NCBI GenBank assembly: GCA_002798275.1
Contig: NWQR01000004.1
Location: forward strand, 1 to 64,000
Source of the DNA: Lysobacteraceae bacterium NML08-0793
Lineage (GTDB): Bacteria > Pseudomonadota > Gammaproteobacteria > Xanthomonadales > Xanthomonadaceae
DNA length: 64,000 nucleotides
Direction of reading: 5' to 3'
Part shown: positions 39,187-49,442 of the stretch, piece by piece
Layout: each line of letters begins with the position of its first letter
How positions within the stretch are numbered: position 1 is the stretch's first letter
The notes under the pieces: model-generated
What the model saw: the letters and a program-made list of their open reading frames with translations, nothing else
What the model was told of the DNA's origin: nothing
The model's database searches: none
Program-made: the position numbers and the translations under genes

Positions 39187-39745
39187 CCTGCAAGGAATGC
39201 AGCAAAAACATCCGCGCTTTTTGCCAGTCGCGCCGCACGCTGCGCTCCGAGCGCGCTACAAGCTCGGCAACCTGCGGCTCGGAAAGCCCGGCGAAATAGC
39301 GCAGCTCGACAATCCGGGCAAGCTGCGGGTCAAGTTCGCTCAAAAGATTGAGCGCGGTATCGAGCGAAAGCAGGTCTTCGTCCAGCTTCAGGCCGCCATC
39401 CACATGCTCGGGCAAGTCCGCCACGCGCTGCACGGTCTGGCCGCCACCGCGCTTCAACGCCACCCGCGCACGCGCATGATCGACCACCACGCTGCGCATG
39501 GCAGAAGCGGCATAGGAGAAAAACCCGGCACGGTCGGCAAACTGCGTATGCGCTTGTCCGACCAGCTTCAGATAAGCCTCATGCACCAGCACGGTGGCAT
39601 CCAGCGTGTGCTCATCCCCCGTCCCCAGCTGGCGCTTGGCCATCGCATGCAGCTCGTGATAAAGCGCTTGCAGGACACGATCGAGCGCCGCGCGGTCGCC
39701 ATTGCGCGCCTCATCCAACCATTGGGTGATACCGGAACTGCTCAT
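39170..39745 (-). CDS. ECF-type RNA polymerase sigma factor paired with the kinase
   Basis: 191 residues from ATG 39745. Region 2 (ALYHELHAMAKRQLGTGDEH, VHEAYLKLVG, FADRAGFFSYAASAMRSVVV) and region 4 (LARIVELRYFAGLSEPQVAE, RSVRRDWQKARMFL) are clear. This subgroup is regularly encoded next to Ser/Thr kinases rather than an anti-sigma factor, so phosphorylation may control it (inference). It starts 43 bases after the mutM stop. Confidence 0.9.
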   Translation of the reverse strand: MSSSGITQWLDEARNGDRAALDRVLQALYHELHAMAKRQLGTGDEHTLDATVLVHEAYLKLVGQAHTQFADRAGFFSYAASAMRSVVVDHARARVALKRGGGQTVQRVADLPEHVDGGLKLDEDLLSLDTALNLLSELDPQLARIVELRYFAGLSEPQVAELVARSERSVRRDWQKARMFLLHSLQGGDGA

Positions 39746-39788
39746 CCGGGCAGTGTAATGGCCGGATGACGACCGGAGCTGACCGACA

Positions 39789-40601
39789 TCAACGCTGACA
39801 ACGCGGACACCAGACACTGTTGCGCTGGCCGATGCGCGCTTCCCGGAGGGAAGTGCCGCAGACTTTGCACGCCTCCCCGCCCCGGCCATACACCAGCAGC
39901 TCCTGCTCGAAATAGCCCGGCAACCCGTCGGGATTGATGAAATCCCGCAAGGTGGTGCCGCCCTGTGTGATGGCGCGGGCAAGAATGCGCTTGATCGCAT
40001 CGGCAAGGCGCAAATAGCGCGCCAGCGAGATTTTTCCGGCTTCGCACTGCGGCGCAATCCCGGCATCGAACAGGGCTTCTGCCGCATAGATATTGCCCAC
40101 GCCGACCACCACCGCGGCATTCATCAGAAAACTTTTCACCGCCACCCGGCGACCACGGCTTTGCCGGTACAGATATTCACCATCGAAGTCCTGCGACAGC
40201 GGCTCAGGCCCCAGCCCCGCCAGCAGCGCGTGGGTCGTGCCGGGCGCTTGCCACAACAGGCTGCCAAAGCGGCGCGGGTCGTTGTAGCGCAGCACCTGAC
40301 CATCATCGAGCACCACGTCCACATGGTCGTGCGGACGCGGGGCGATGCTTTCGGGCAGAACGCGCAAGCTGCCGGACATGCCCAGATGCCACAAGGCGCT
40401 GCCCGCCTCGGTATCGAACAGCAGATATTTGGAACGACGACGCACCGCCTGGATGCTCTGTCCCGGCAACAACTGGCCGACTTCTTCGGCAATCGGCCAG
40501 CGCAGCGCCTTGCGACGCATCAGCACCTGGCGCACGCGGCGTCCCAGCAAATGCGGCTCAAGACCGCGACGGGTGGTTTCGACTTCGGGCAATTCGGGCA
40601 T
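39789..40601 (-). CDS. mutM: Formamidopyrimidine-DNA glycosylase MutM
   Basis: 270 residues. It removes oxidised purines such as 8-oxoguanine. The N-terminus [13 protein letters not shown] carries the catalytic Pro and Glu, which must be exposed after Met removal, so ATG 40601 is the start. Also seen: [10 protein letters not shown], a [17 protein letters not shown] helix-two-turn-helix, [10 protein letters not shown], and the C-terminal zinc finger CKVCG...CPRC. Confidence 0.96.
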   Translation of the reverse strand: MPELPEVETTRRGLEPHLLGRRVRQVLMRRKALRWPIAEEVGQLLPGQSIQAVRRRSKYLLFDTEAGSALWHLGMSGSLRVLPESIAPRPHDHVDVVLDDGQVLRYNDPRRFGSLLWQAPGTTHALLAGLGPEPLSQDFDGEYLYRQSRGRRVAVKSFLMNAAVVVGVGNIYAAEALFDAGIAPQCEAGKISLARYLRLADAIKRILARAITQGGTTLRDFINPDGLPGYFEQELLVYGRGGEACKVCGTSLREARIGQRNSVWCPRCQR

Positions 40602-40697
40602 GGCGGTGAGGCGCTCAGGGGAATGCGCAGTTTGCCAGCAAGCGGCCATGGCTTCATGATGCGTCCTCGGCACTCCGCCGTCTGCCAGAGTCTTGCC

Positions 40698-41885
40698 ATG
40701 TCCGCTGCATTTGTTGATTTTCTGTCCGGGGGATTGAGCCAAATCGGCTGGGGCGGCCTTGCGATTTATCTGCTGATTGCCACGCAGTTGACGATTTTTT
40801 CGGTAACGCTTTATTTGCATCGGTCGCTGGCACACCGTGGCGTGGATTTTCATCCGGTCATCGCGCACTTCTTCCGCTTCTGGCTATGGCTGACCACCGC
40901 GATGGTGGCGCGCGAATGGGCCGCCGTTCACCGCAAACACCACGCCAAATGCGAAACCGAAGAAGACCCGCACAGCCCGATGGTGAAGGGCATCGGCAAA
41001 GTGTTCTGGCACGGCGTGGACTTGTACCGCGAAGCCACCCGCGACCGCGCCAGCATCGAGCAATACGGCAAGGGCTGCCCGGACGACTGGATTGAGCGCA
41101 AGCTATATACCGCGCGCGCCAGCCTAGACCCTGCCTTGCTGTTGCTGCTGCTGTTTGTACTGTTCGGCTTCAAGGGCGTGGCCGCCTGGGCCATTCAAAT
41201 GGCCTGGATTCCGTTCTGGGCAGCGGGGGTCATCAATGGCCTCGGCCACTGGTGGGGCTATCGCAATTTTCATACCCACGATACCGCCACCAACCTCTCG
41301 CCCTGGGGCGTGTGGATTGGCGGCGAAGAACTGCACAACAATCACCATGCGTTTCCGTCCTCGGCCAAGTTTGCGCTGCGCCGCTGGGAGTTCGATATCG
41401 GCTGGGCAGTGATTTCGTTGTTGCGCCAGCTGCGGCTTGCCAAAGTGCTGCGCGTTGCGCCCAGCCTGGACATCCGTCCGAACATCCCGATGCCAGACAC
41501 CGACACCCTGAAGGCGCTGCTGGCACACCGCTTTCAGGCGATGACCGACTTTCATCGCGGCGTATTGGCACCGGCGTTGCGCGAGGAGTTTCGCGCCATC
41601 GGCAAGCTGCCGCGTCGCCTGCGCAGGGGCTTGCAGGACGATGGCCGCTGGCTCAGCCCGCAATCCCGCCAAGAATTGCAGGCTTGGGTGGCGGCCTCGC
41701 CCCGGCTGCAAGCCTTGATTGAATATCGGCAACAATTGGCTGCGCTGCTGGAAGCGCGCTCGGTCAACGCCAGCGAATCGCTGCAACGCCTGCAAGCCTG
41801 GTGTCAGGCGGCTGAAGCCAGCGGCATCCAGTCCCTGCAAAACTTTGCCAGCCGCCTGCGCGGCTACCGCCTGAGGGTCGCCTGA
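40698..41885 (+). CDS. Fatty acid desaturase (acyl-CoA desaturase type)
   Basis: 395 residues from ATG 40698. An integral membrane di-iron enzyme that puts a double bond into acyl chains. The three histidine boxes are present: HRSLAHR, HRKHHAK and [10 protein letters not shown], with [19 protein letters not shown] between them. A C-terminal extension of about 120 helical residues beyond the core may be cytosolic. Transcribed away from mutM and followed with a 1-base overlap by an EF-hand gene. Confidence 0.92.
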   Translation: MSAAFVDFLSGGLSQIGWGGLAIYLLIATQLTIFSVTLYLHRSLAHRGVDFHPVIAHFFRFWLWLTTAMVAREWAAVHRKHHAKCETEEDPHSPMVKGIGKVFWHGVDLYREATRDRASIEQYGKGCPDDWIERKLYTARASLDPALLLLLLFVLFGFKGVAAWAIQMAWIPFWAAGVINGLGHWWGYRNFHTHDTATNLSPWGVWIGGEELHNNHHAFPSSAKFALRRWEFDIGWAVISLLRQLRLAKVLRVAPSLDIRPNIPMPDTDTLKALLAHRFQAMTDFHRGVLAPALREEFRAIGKLPRRLRRGLQDDGRWLSPQSRQELQAWVAASPRLQALIEYRQQLAALLEARSVNASESLQRLQAWCQAAEASGIQSLQNFASRLRGYRLRVA

Positions 41886-42226
41886 TGCGTCTTGTCCTGC
41901 TCTATGGCGTACTGCTTGGCAGCGCGCCGGTATTTGCCCAATCCTCCGTCAGCGACTATCTGCAACGCATCGACCGCGACGGTGATCGCCGGGTTTCGCT
42001 GGCCGAATATCAGGACTGGATGCGCTACGGCTTCGATGCCATGGATAAAAACCGCGATGGCGTCTTGAGCGCGGAAGAACAGCCCGGTGGGCGCGGCAAG
42101 GCCATCTCGCTGGCCGAACATCTGACCACACTCGAAGCGGTATTCAAACGCCAGGACAGCAACCGCGATGGTTTTCTGGATGCCCGCGAGCTTGCCGCCC
42201 CACCGCAGCCCCCCAGAAGGCGATAA
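41885..42226 (+). CDS. Small exported EF-hand calcium-binding protein
   Basis: 113 residues: a signal peptide (LVLLYGVLLGSAPVFAQ), then three EF-hand loops, DRDGDRRVSLAEY, DKNRDGVLSAEE and DSNRDGFLDARE, with Asp at positions 1, 3 and 5. It is probably a periplasmic or outer calcium binder. TGATG overlap with the desaturase stop shows coupling; a functional tie is not obvious. Confidence 0.85.
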   Translation: MRLVLLYGVLLGSAPVFAQSSVSDYLQRIDRDGDRRVSLAEYQDWMRYGFDAMDKNRDGVLSAEEQPGGRGKAISLAEHLTTLEAVFKRQDSNRDGFLDARELAAPPQPPRRR

Positions 42227-42274
42227 GGCAAAGCGCCCCGGCACGCCCCGCATCGCGGCGGGGGCGGTGGCGGA

Positions 42275-45200
42275 TTATTTTTCCTTGCGCCAGTTCACCG
42301 AGCCTTTGTTTTCCACCGTGCTCGATTCGATGGTGATGTCAAAACCACGGCGCAGCATGTATTTGAGCGTCAACACTTGGCCGGTGCCGAGCAGAGAAAC
42401 GCCATAGCCGACATAGACGCGCGGCGACAGATATTTGCCCACGCCGAATACGCTGCCACCCAAGGTGTTGGACTGAATCACGCCTGCATCGTCAAAGCCG
42501 ATGCGGGTTGCCAGTTGCGAGGCCAGCAGGGTGCTGCCGGCACTAAGTGCGGCCGATGCGGCATTGATTTGCTTGCCCTCGCTGCCGCTGGCGGTGGACA
42601 GCGAGCGTCCCAGCGCCAGATAGGCCAATGCCTCGGACTGATCCATCTGCGGGCTGGACCAGATTTCCGCCTGCGGCTGGCTGACCCGACCGGTAACCCG
42701 AATCCCGGCGCTGACATCGCCAATCACCCGACGTGCGCGCAAGTCCACCACCGGGTTGGAAACCGGGTCGTTCGACCAAGTGAGGGTGCCGTGGTCGATA
42801 TCGAGCTTCTGCCCGTAGGCGGCATATTTGCCTTCCACGCTCAACTCGCCGGTGCCGCGCATTTCGCTGCCAGGACGCGAACGCACCCGCAATTTTCCGC
42901 CCAGCGTGCCATCCAAACCAAAGCCGCGTAGATGTACGTCATCGCCAATGGCCAGGGTCAAATCCAGTTGCAACACGCTGCGGCTGCGCGCCGGGTTGGC
43001 CGGATCGAGCACCACCACATCGGGGGATGCAGAAACCCCATCGCTCAGGCGCTCCAAGTCCATGCGTGCCGAAGGAATGGTAACCGTGCCGCTGACATCC
43101 ATCGGCGCATTGCCCTGAATCTTCACCGTCACATCCGGGTTAACCACGGCGCGCAGGTCGCGGGTGTCGGAAAGCAGCACATTGTTGCCGCGGACATTCA
43201 GCACGATCGGCGTGTCCTGTCCCTGCCAGCCCAATGTGCCATCCAGATTCAGCACGCCTTCGCCGGACTGGAGGCTGCCGGAAAGACGCGCATTGCCATC
43301 GGGCTGGGCACGCATATTGACCTTGCCATTGCGCAGTACCAGCCCATAGGCCGGCACTTCTGCCTGTAGCCCGGCAAGCTCGGCATCGCCGCCGATCAAT
43401 GGGTTGGCGCGCGTGCCCGAAAGCGTTACCACGCCGGTCAGTGTGCCCACCGGATCGACGATGTCCGGGGCGAAGGCTTCCAGCCAGCCAAGGTCGCGCA
43501 TGTCCAAATCGATCCGCCCAGCCAGCGGCGCGAACTCATCCCAGCCGGTGGTCATTTCCGCTTTCAGGCGACCATCGCGGCTGATACCGGCGGACAGTTG
43601 CGCCTTGAGCTGCTGCGCGCCGAACTCCGCATCCAACGTCAAATCCTGATAGCGCATCAATTCATCACCATCGCGCTGCCCTTGTTTCAGTGCGCCGCGC
43701 GCCGAGCGCACTTGCGCCGTTCCAGCCCAAGCATTGCCCTGCGCCCGAATATGCGCATCCATGTCCAACGTGCCATCTAGCATCCAAGGTTTGCCGTCCT
43801 CGCGCTCGGGCAGATAGGGATTGGCAAGCAGCAGCGGCAGTGCGCGGCCTTCCACACGGATGCCACTGCCCGGCCATTGCCCGCCTGCACACAACGAGCC
43901 GCCGGAAGAAGAAGCAAAGCATCCTTGGTCAAGACGGAAGCTGCTGCCGCTTTGTGCGTATTGCAGCGGGCTTTGTAGCTGCCATGCAGCGCCGCGCACC
44001 GGGGTGAAGTCGAGCGTGCTCAAGCTGCCATGCCAATTCTGCCCTTGCTTGTTGGCCGTGGCGGCAAGATGGATGCGCCCGATTTCACCGGATGCGCGCG
44101 CATCCAGCGCTAGGCTTTCTACCGCGCCTCGGGCATTGGCCTCCAGCGTGTCCAATGCCATGCCCAGTTGCAGCTCGCGCGCTTCCACGCGCAAATCGCC
44201 ACCTGCGCCCTGCCACGGCAACTGCCCGCGCAGATTGAGGCTGGCCGCGCGATAGTCGCCCATACGCAACGCCTGCCCGGTCAGATTGGCCTCGATATTC
44301 GGAGCGCTGGGGGTGCCAGTGAGTTTGACTTCGCCATTCAAAATACCCTGCGCCGCGGGCAGCAAGTCGTTCAATTGCAGTGGCGCAAAACTGGCCTGCA
44401 CATCCAGTTGGCGGCCATAGCGCGCCTTGCCGTGGGTGCGGCTGCTGCCAAGCCCCAAGGCCCAGTCGCCGCTGTAATCATCGCCTCGGATGGCCAGATT
44501 CGCCTGCCCATTCAGGGCGCGGCCACGCAATTGCCCGCCCAGCTCGCCCAGCTTCACGTCGGCATGCAATTGGTTGCCGGCCTGCATCTGCCCTTGACTG
44601 GCAATCACGCCACGCACCGCGCCGGGGAAATCCGGCAGGAAATAGCCGGGGTCAAAGCCGGCCAACACCGCGTCGATATGCCATTGCAGCGCCGGGGCAA
44701 AATCCACCCGGCCACTGGCATCAAGCCGCCCTTCGGGCATCGCTACGGCGAGTTTTTTTAGCGCTAGGCCAGTTTCATCACCCTGACCGTCAAGATTGAC
44801 ATCGGCTTTTTGCTGGCCGCGCGCCAAGCTTGCCGTGCCGGTTACGCGCCAGTCCTGCATCGTGCCGCGGACATTGAAATCGCCATCGGCGCTGATTTGC
44901 GTCTGGCCTGCGGCATCGCTCCATGCCAACTCACGTGCTTGGGCGGCAAAATCGAACTCGGCGCTTTCGCCGGTGAACTGCCCCTGCCCTTGCAGCGCCA
45001 ACTGGCCGCCCAGCACTTCAAGTTGCAACGGCTCGGCATGCAGGGTCTGGTTTTCCAGCCGCAGTTTCGACGGTTGCAACACGATTTTCTGCTCGCCCTG
45101 CGACCATTCGCCCTGCAAGCTGGCTGCGCCGCCTTCCCCGCTGGCATCGAGCTTGAACTGCATCAGGCTGTCGCTGCGCCCGGCGCTGAAAATCGCCGGG

Positions 45201-46210
45201 TCAAACCCTTCGCTGTGTGCCGCCAGTGTCCAGGTGGTTTTGCCTTGCCGGGCGGCTTTCAGGTCGTCGGCGTACAGATTCAGCGTGGCACGCAGCGGCG
45301 CCGGCGCGCGTCCACCGATGAATACCTGCATGTTTTCAAGATTGCCGCGGGCAATCAGCCCGATGCGCCCGCGAGTTTGCCCGATGGCCGCAGGAAAAAC
45401 CGCCGTCGCGGTGAGATCGGTCTGAAAGTGCTGACCCGGCGCGTAGCTGCCATGCAGCTGGAACAGCCCCTTGTCGCTGTCCAGTTGCAACTGGCGCACA
45501 TCCAGTCGGCCAGATTCGGCCAGCAATGCGCCATCCAGACGATGAATGGCGATGACCGGCTTGCCATCACTGCTGACATCCAAGTTATTGATGCGCACGC
45601 GGTCGGCTTCAATCGCCAGTGGCGGCTCGATGCGCGGTAGGACTTCCGGCCAGGTGGGCAGCTCGAAAGGCGTATCGGTGCTGGTCAGCACAAGCGTCGC
45701 GCCATCCACCTCCAGCGCCTGCAACCGCAGGCGAGCGCCCAACAATGCCCGCAGTTGCGGGTGCAGCATCAGGCGGCTGGCCGTGAAATAGCTGGTGCGC
45801 TGGTCTTTGCACAAATCCATCGCCGTGGTGTTCACATCAAAGCCCGCATCGGCACAGGCCGTCCAGGAAAAGCGCACGCCATGCAGTGTCATCGGCCCAC
45901 TCAGCGGGCCTTCGGCACTTTGCCATTCAAACGAAGTATTAGCCGGCAGCCGCGCCTTGATTTGCGCCAGCAACAGATTGCGCCCAGCCAGCGTGCCGAC
46001 CAGCCACCACACGGCTGCCAGCCCCGCGCCCGTTAGTGCCAGCGTCAAAATGCCACTGCGCAGCATGTATTTGCGCTGACGCTGCCTGCGCAGTTTTTTC
46101 AGCTCTGCAAGCCGCGCCTCGCGCATCGCATCGCTGGCATCGGCGGGCAGTGGCTCCAACCCATAACGACGATAGCGCTGCCATTTTTCCTGCCAACTTG
46201 TCTTGCTCAC
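42275..46210 (-). CDS. tamB: Translocation and assembly module protein TamB
   Basis: 1311 residues. An inner-membrane-anchored protein that spans the periplasm and works with TamA in outer-membrane protein or lipid transport. One N-terminal membrane helix (GILTLALTGAGLAAVWWLVG, about 54-73) is followed by a very long beta-rich repeat region, and the C-terminal TamB domain (DUF490) contains RLSDGVSASPDVVV and GSEMRGTGELSVEGKYAAYG, then SEALAYLALGRSLS. Starts within the tamA stop (4-base overlap). Confidence 0.95.
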   Translation of the reverse strand: MSKTSWQEKWQRYRRYGLEPLPADASDAMREARLAELKKLRRQRQRKYMLRSGILTLALTGAGLAAVWWLVGTLAGRNLLLAQIKARLPANTSFEWQSAEGPLSGPMTLHGVRFSWTACADAGFDVNTTAMDLCKDQRTSYFTASRLMLHPQLRALLGARLRLQALEVDGATLVLTSTDTPFELPTWPEVLPRIEPPLAIEADRVRINNLDVSSDGKPVIAIHRLDGALLAESGRLDVRQLQLDSDKGLFQLHGSYAPGQHFQTDLTATAVFPAAIGQTRGRIGLIARGNLENMQVFIGGRAPAPLRATLNLYADDLKAARQGKTTWTLAAHSEGFDPAIFSAGRSDSLMQFKLDASGEGGAASLQGEWSQGEQKIVLQPSKLRLENQTLHAEPLQLEVLGGQLALQGQGQFTGESAEFDFAAQARELAWSDAAGQTQISADGDFNVRGTMQDWRVTGTASLARGQQKADVNLDGQGDETGLALKKLAVAMPEGRLDASGRVDFAPALQWHIDAVLAGFDPGYFLPDFPGAVRGVIASQGQMQAGNQLHADVKLGELGGQLRGRALNGQANLAIRGDDYSGDWALGLGSSRTHGKARYGRQLDVQASFAPLQLNDLLPAAQGILNGEVKLTGTPSAPNIEANLTGQALRMGDYRAASLNLRGQLPWQGAGGDLRVEARELQLGMALDTLEANARGAVESLALDARASGEIGRIHLAATANKQGQNWHGSLSTLDFTPVRGAAWQLQSPLQYAQSGSSFRLDQGCFASSSGGSLCAGGQWPGSGIRVEGRALPLLLANPYLPEREDGKPWMLDGTLDMDAHIRAQGNAWAGTAQVRSARGALKQGQRDGDELMRYQDLTLDAEFGAQQLKAQLSAGISRDGRLKAEMTTGWDEFAPLAGRIDLDMRDLGWLEAFAPDIVDPVGTLTGVVTLSGTRANPLIGGDAELAGLQAEVPAYGLVLRNGKVNMRAQPDGNARLSGSLQSGEGVLNLDGTLGWQGQDTPIVLNVRGNNVLLSDTRDLRAVVNPDVTVKIQGNAPMDVSGTVTIPSARMDLERLSDGVSASPDVVVLDPANPARSRSVLQLDLTLAIGDDVHLRGFGLDGTLGGKLRVRSRPGSEMRGTGELSVEGKYAAYGQKLDIDHGTLTWSNDPVSNPVVDLRARRVIGDVSAGIRVTGRVSQPQAEIWSSPQMDQSEALAYLALGRSLSTASGSEGKQINAASAALSAGSTLLASQLATRIGFDDAGVIQSNTLGGSVFGVGKYLSPRVYVGYGVSLLGTGQVLTLKYMLRRGFDITIESSTVENKGSVNWRKEK

Positions 46211-47991
46211 AGGTCGGCCCCTAGGCTGAGATAAAGCTGGAAGGCCGAATCCGGCTCATTCAGGCCGCGCGCAATATCAAGCCGCACCGGCCCCACCGGC
46301 GAGCGCCAACGCGCGCCGATACCCACGCCACTGCGCCACTGCGGGCGATCGTTGAACGCCGAGCCGATATCGGCAAACACGGCTGCACCCAGCGATTCGG
46401 TGAAGTAATGCTCATATTCGGCGCTGGCAGTGGTGACGTTTTTCGCCCCCACCGCATAGCGGCGGTTGTCACCGGGGATGCCGGTGCTAACGCGAGGGCC
46501 GACCTCGCGCCAGCCATAGCCACGAATGGATCGGTCGCCCCCGGCGAAAAACCGCAGCGATGGCGGCATTTCGGCATCGCCTCCAGAAAAGGTATGGCCG
46601 ACTTCGCCCCGCACAATCAGGCGGTTGCGCGCGCCCAATCCCCGATACCAGCGCAGCGTGGCATGGACTTGTCCGAACGTCGCATCCGAGCCTGCGCCTT
46701 CCAGCCCGCCACGCAACATCAGTGTGCTGCCAATGCCGCGACGCGGAAACATCCGGTCATCGGCATCAATGTATTCGGCACGCAGCGATGGATACACATA
46801 GGTGGCGTAGTGATAAGGCGCATCGGCATTCTGTATGGCCTCGTGCGCGTACAGCCAGCGCTCGCGCATCGCATGCAGCGAGGCAATCGCGGTCAGATAG
46901 CGGTTGACCTCACCACTGCGGCTTGCCACAAACTCCAGCTTGCGGCTGTCCACATAATCACTTTGCTCATCCAACCCCTGCAAACTGGCGGTATGCCAGC
47001 CATCTAGCCATTTGAACGCCGGCACCCGATATTGCAGCGTCAATGCCTTGCGGTTGCGGGCGTAATCGAGCTGGCTCAATAGTTTGTGGCCGCGCCGGTT
47101 CAGATAACGCCGTTCCACACCGGCGGTAAACCCCGCGCCACTGTCAGTGCCATAAGAAATACCGAAGTTATAGATACTGCGCTTGGCTGGGGTCAGCTTC
47201 ACTTCTACCGGCACCAGATAATTTTCCGCCTGGTCGGGCTTGGGCTGGATATCGACGGCGCTGAAATAATCCAGCGTCAACAATGACTTGCGCAGCCGGT
47301 CAAGCCGTCCTTGGTGGTAATAGTCACCTTCTTCCCAGTACACCAACTTCTGCAAAAGTTCCGGGCGGATGATTTCATTGGGCGATTGCTCGAAAGTAAT
47401 CTTGCCCATGTCGTAACGCTCGCCGCTTTGCCAGCCCAAGTCGATATCGGCGGCGTGCTCGGCACGGGTTACTTCCACCTTGCGGGCGATGAAGTCAGCA
47501 TCGAAATAGCCACGCTCGGCAAGACGACGGGTGATGCGCACCTTGCCCGCCTCATAAAGCGTGTGGTCAAGAACCTCGCCCACCTTGGGGCTGAATGCCG
47601 CAATCTCCGCCTTCATGTAACGGTCGTCCGCGGCCTCGCCCTCGATACGCACATTTTCATTGCGCACCCGGACAGGCTCACCCTTGTCGATATCAAGCAC
47701 AATCACCAGCGCATCGTCTGCGCCACTTTTGCTGATATTGACCGCAGCCGAGTAGTAGCCGAACGGCTCCAGCGCCTCGCGCGCCTCGTCTTTGGCCGTA
47801 TCCAGAAGATATTCCAGTCGCCGGGTGGTTACGCTGTGCTCCAGCGCCTGTTCCAGCGACAGCGCCACGCGCACGTTTTTGGTCATGGCCTCATCAAGAC
47901 CATGGATGTCGATACGGCTGATTTTTTCGGCCAACGCCTGACCCGGCAAGGCCAGACAAAGCATGCCAAACGCAATGGGGGAGTAATTCAT
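46207..47991 (-). CDS. tamA: Translocation and assembly module outer-membrane protein TamA
   Basis: 594 residues from ATG 47991, which gives a signal peptide (AFGMLCLALPGQALA). About three POTRA domains (residues 20-260) precede an Omp85-type barrel with the conserved RFFAGGDRSIRGYGWREVGPR (20 residues from RFFAGG on) and DIGSAFNDRP. No good ribosome site is visible. Earlier in-frame starts up to 48117 would run into the alkB-side gene and are unlikely. Confidence 0.95.
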   Translation of the reverse strand: MNYSPIAFGMLCLALPGQALAEKISRIDIHGLDEAMTKNVRVALSLEQALEHSVTTRRLEYLLDTAKDEAREALEPFGYYSAAVNISKSGADDALVIVLDIDKGEPVRVRNENVRIEGEAADDRYMKAEIAAFSPKVGEVLDHTLYEAGKVRITRRLAERGYFDADFIARKVEVTRAEHAADIDLGWQSGERYDMGKITFEQSPNEIIRPELLQKLVYWEEGDYYHQGRLDRLRKSLLTLDYFSAVDIQPKPDQAENYLVPVEVKLTPAKRSIYNFGISYGTDSGAGFTAGVERRYLNRRGHKLLSQLDYARNRKALTLQYRVPAFKWLDGWHTASLQGLDEQSDYVDSRKLEFVASRSGEVNRYLTAIASLHAMRERWLYAHEAIQNADAPYHYATYVYPSLRAEYIDADDRMFPRRGIGSTLMLRGGLEGAGSDATFGQVHATLRWYRGLGARNRLIVRGEVGHTFSGGDAEMPPSLRFFAGGDRSIRGYGWREVGPRVSTGIPGDNRRYAVGAKNVTTASAEYEHYFTESLGAAVFADIGSAFNDRPQWRSGVGIGARWRSPVGPVRLDIARGLNEPDSAFQLYLSLGADL

Positions 47992-48108
47992 CGCGCAAGG
48001 ATAAAGGAGAGATGTGAAACATGCGTTCAACCTTGGCATCGCGCCATGCCCCTGCCCGTTCCTGAACAAGCCAGCGCCCCCCCGCAGCACAGCCTGTACT
48101 GCCCTGTA

Positions 48109-48279
48109 ATGTCCCACACTTTCTTCGTAGATCAGGCCGCTAAAGCATACGCCTCGCCGGAAGTTCTACTTTTGAAATGTATGCTTGACGGGGAAGCTTA
48201 CGCACCGGAAGACGAAGACCATATTGATGAGTGCGATCACGATGCGAGCGACGAAAGCCCCGCCCAGCCATTGACATGA
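48109..48279 (+). CDS. Possible 56-residue small protein coupled to alkB
   Basis: An open frame MSHTFFVDQAAKAYASPEVL..., rich in Asp, Glu and His at its C-terminus (EDEDHIDECDHDASDE), stops in a 4-base ATGA overlap with alkB. The overlap argues for a real upstream gene or leader peptide; the lack of a ribosome site argues against it. An 8-bp inverted repeat AAGCATAC/GTATGCTT (48143-48150, 48179-48186) lies inside it. Confidence 0.4.
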   Translation: MSHTFFVDQAAKAYASPEVLLLKCMLDGEAYAPEDEDHIDECDHDASDESPAQPLT

Positions 48280-48911
48280 CCCACCTGTTCGCCGCCCAGC
48301 AAGACCCCGCCGACAACCTGCTGCCGTTTGACGGCATCCTCAACGACCACGGCGCGGTGTTTGCGCCCGATGAGGCCGATGCGCACCTGCGCCACTTGCT
48401 GGCCGACATCCCCTGGCGGCACGACGAGGTGGTGATTGCTGGCCGCCGCATAAGCACCGCCCGCCAGGTGGCTTGGTATGGCGATGCGGCCTTTGGCTAC
48501 ACCTATTCCGGCGTCACGCGCACCGCACTGCCGTGGACGGATCGGCTGCTGGCCATCAAGGCGCGGGTGGAGCAGTGCATGGCGCCCATACGCCCCGAAT
48601 ACCCAGGCTTTCGCTTCAACGCCTGCCTGCTCAATCTGTATGCCGACGGCACGCAAGGCATGGCCTGGCACAGCGATGACGAAGCCAACCTTGGCCCCGA
48701 CACAGTGATTGCCTCGGTCAGCTTCGGCGCCACCCGCACATTCGCCCTGCGCCACAAGCGCACCGGCGACAAGCGCGAAATGCCGCTGACGCACGGCCAG
48801 CTGATCGTGATGCGCGGCAGCACGCAAACGCACTGGCAGCACGCTGTTCTGAAATCCACCCGCATCCACGCGCCACGGGTGAGCCTGACCTTTCGCACCT
48901 TTTTGGCTTGA
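48276..48911 (+). CDS. alkB: Alpha-ketoglutarate-dependent DNA repair dioxygenase AlkB
   Basis: 211 residues. Removes methyl groups from DNA bases by oxidation. Iron ligands H132 and D134 (AWHSDDE) and H189 (THWQHAVLK); the co-substrate arginines lie in RVSLTFR at the end. FNACLLNLYADGTQGMAWHS and SFGATRTFALRHK are typical of the AlkB2-like group. Start ATG 48276 overlaps the upstream small frame. Confidence 0.93.
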   Translation: MTHLFAAQQDPADNLLPFDGILNDHGAVFAPDEADAHLRHLLADIPWRHDEVVIAGRRISTARQVAWYGDAAFGYTYSGVTRTALPWTDRLLAIKARVEQCMAPIRPEYPGFRFNACLLNLYADGTQGMAWHSDDEANLGPDTVIASVSFGATRTFALRHKRTGDKREMPLTHGQLIVMRGSTQTHWQHAVLKSTRIHAPRVSLTFRTFLA

Positions 48912-48926
48912 AGCCGCTCACCCCTG

Positions 48927-48944
48927 TCCCACGGCGGGTTTTGC
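48927..48944. repeat. 18-bp direct repeat, left copy
   Basis: TCCCACGGCGGGTTTTGC recurs exactly at 53143-53160 in the same orientation, bracketing 4.2 kb of immunity-like genes. The right copy lies in the LysR fragment, coding QNPPWD; the left copy reads the same residues on the minus strand, so it may be a second remnant of that gene. Confidence 0.7.
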
Positions 48945-48953
48945 GCGCATTGC

Positions 48954-49442
48954 TCATTTAGACCGACGCCAACCCGCTGCCGGTAAGGCAAACAGCACGA
49001 TCCCGTCTTCGGCCCGGTTGCCAAATACGCCTTCGCCATCGAGCTGCTGCAAGGCGGCGATCAGCGATTCTTCAAAAGTTTTGCGCACTTGCTGGATAGC
49101 CTCGAAATCATCCAACACCTCGGTTTGTGCTCGCACCGCTTGATACAAGGCGGGTTCTGCTGTCAAAGGAAAATCGTCATACAGCTTGCATCTGCCATCC
49201 CAAATGGCATCCAGTATCGAGGCTTGCAGATCAAAGGCTTGCATGTCCTGCCACGTGATCACGGCAAATGAGGCGGCATAAAAGTCATCCACCAAAAAGG
49301 CATAAAACGCCTTGATGTCCCTGCCCGCCGCATCAATCTGTGGGCGCTTAAAATCCAAGAACAAATTTTTTCCTACCGAATACTTTTTCCAAGAAAAATA
49401 ATTATCAGGGACTACCAACCCAAACGTCTTCATAACCTTCAT
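48954..49442 (-). CDS. Possible DUF4303-like immunity-type protein
   Basis: 162 residues (ATG 49433 is an alternative start). KAFYAFLVDDFYAASFAVIT and the C-terminal pattern SLIAALQQLDGEGVFG...IVLFALPA resemble DUF4303, a family often found in immunity arrays. The match is by eye. It overlaps the Imm33-like frame by 38 bases, the last of a minus-strand series. Confidence 0.6.
   Translation of the reverse strand: MKVMKTFGLVVPDNYFSWKKYSVGKNLFLDFKRPQIDAAGRDIKAFYAFLVDDFYAASFAVITWQDMQAFDLQASILDAIWDGRCKLYDDFPLTAEPALYQAVRAQTEVLDDFEAIQQVRKTFEESLIAALQQLDGEGVFGNRAEDGIVLFALPAAGWRRSK

Noticed and set aside
40161-40697. An upstream extension of the desaturase frame
   Set aside because: It is antisense to mutM, and the desaturase fold begins after 40698.
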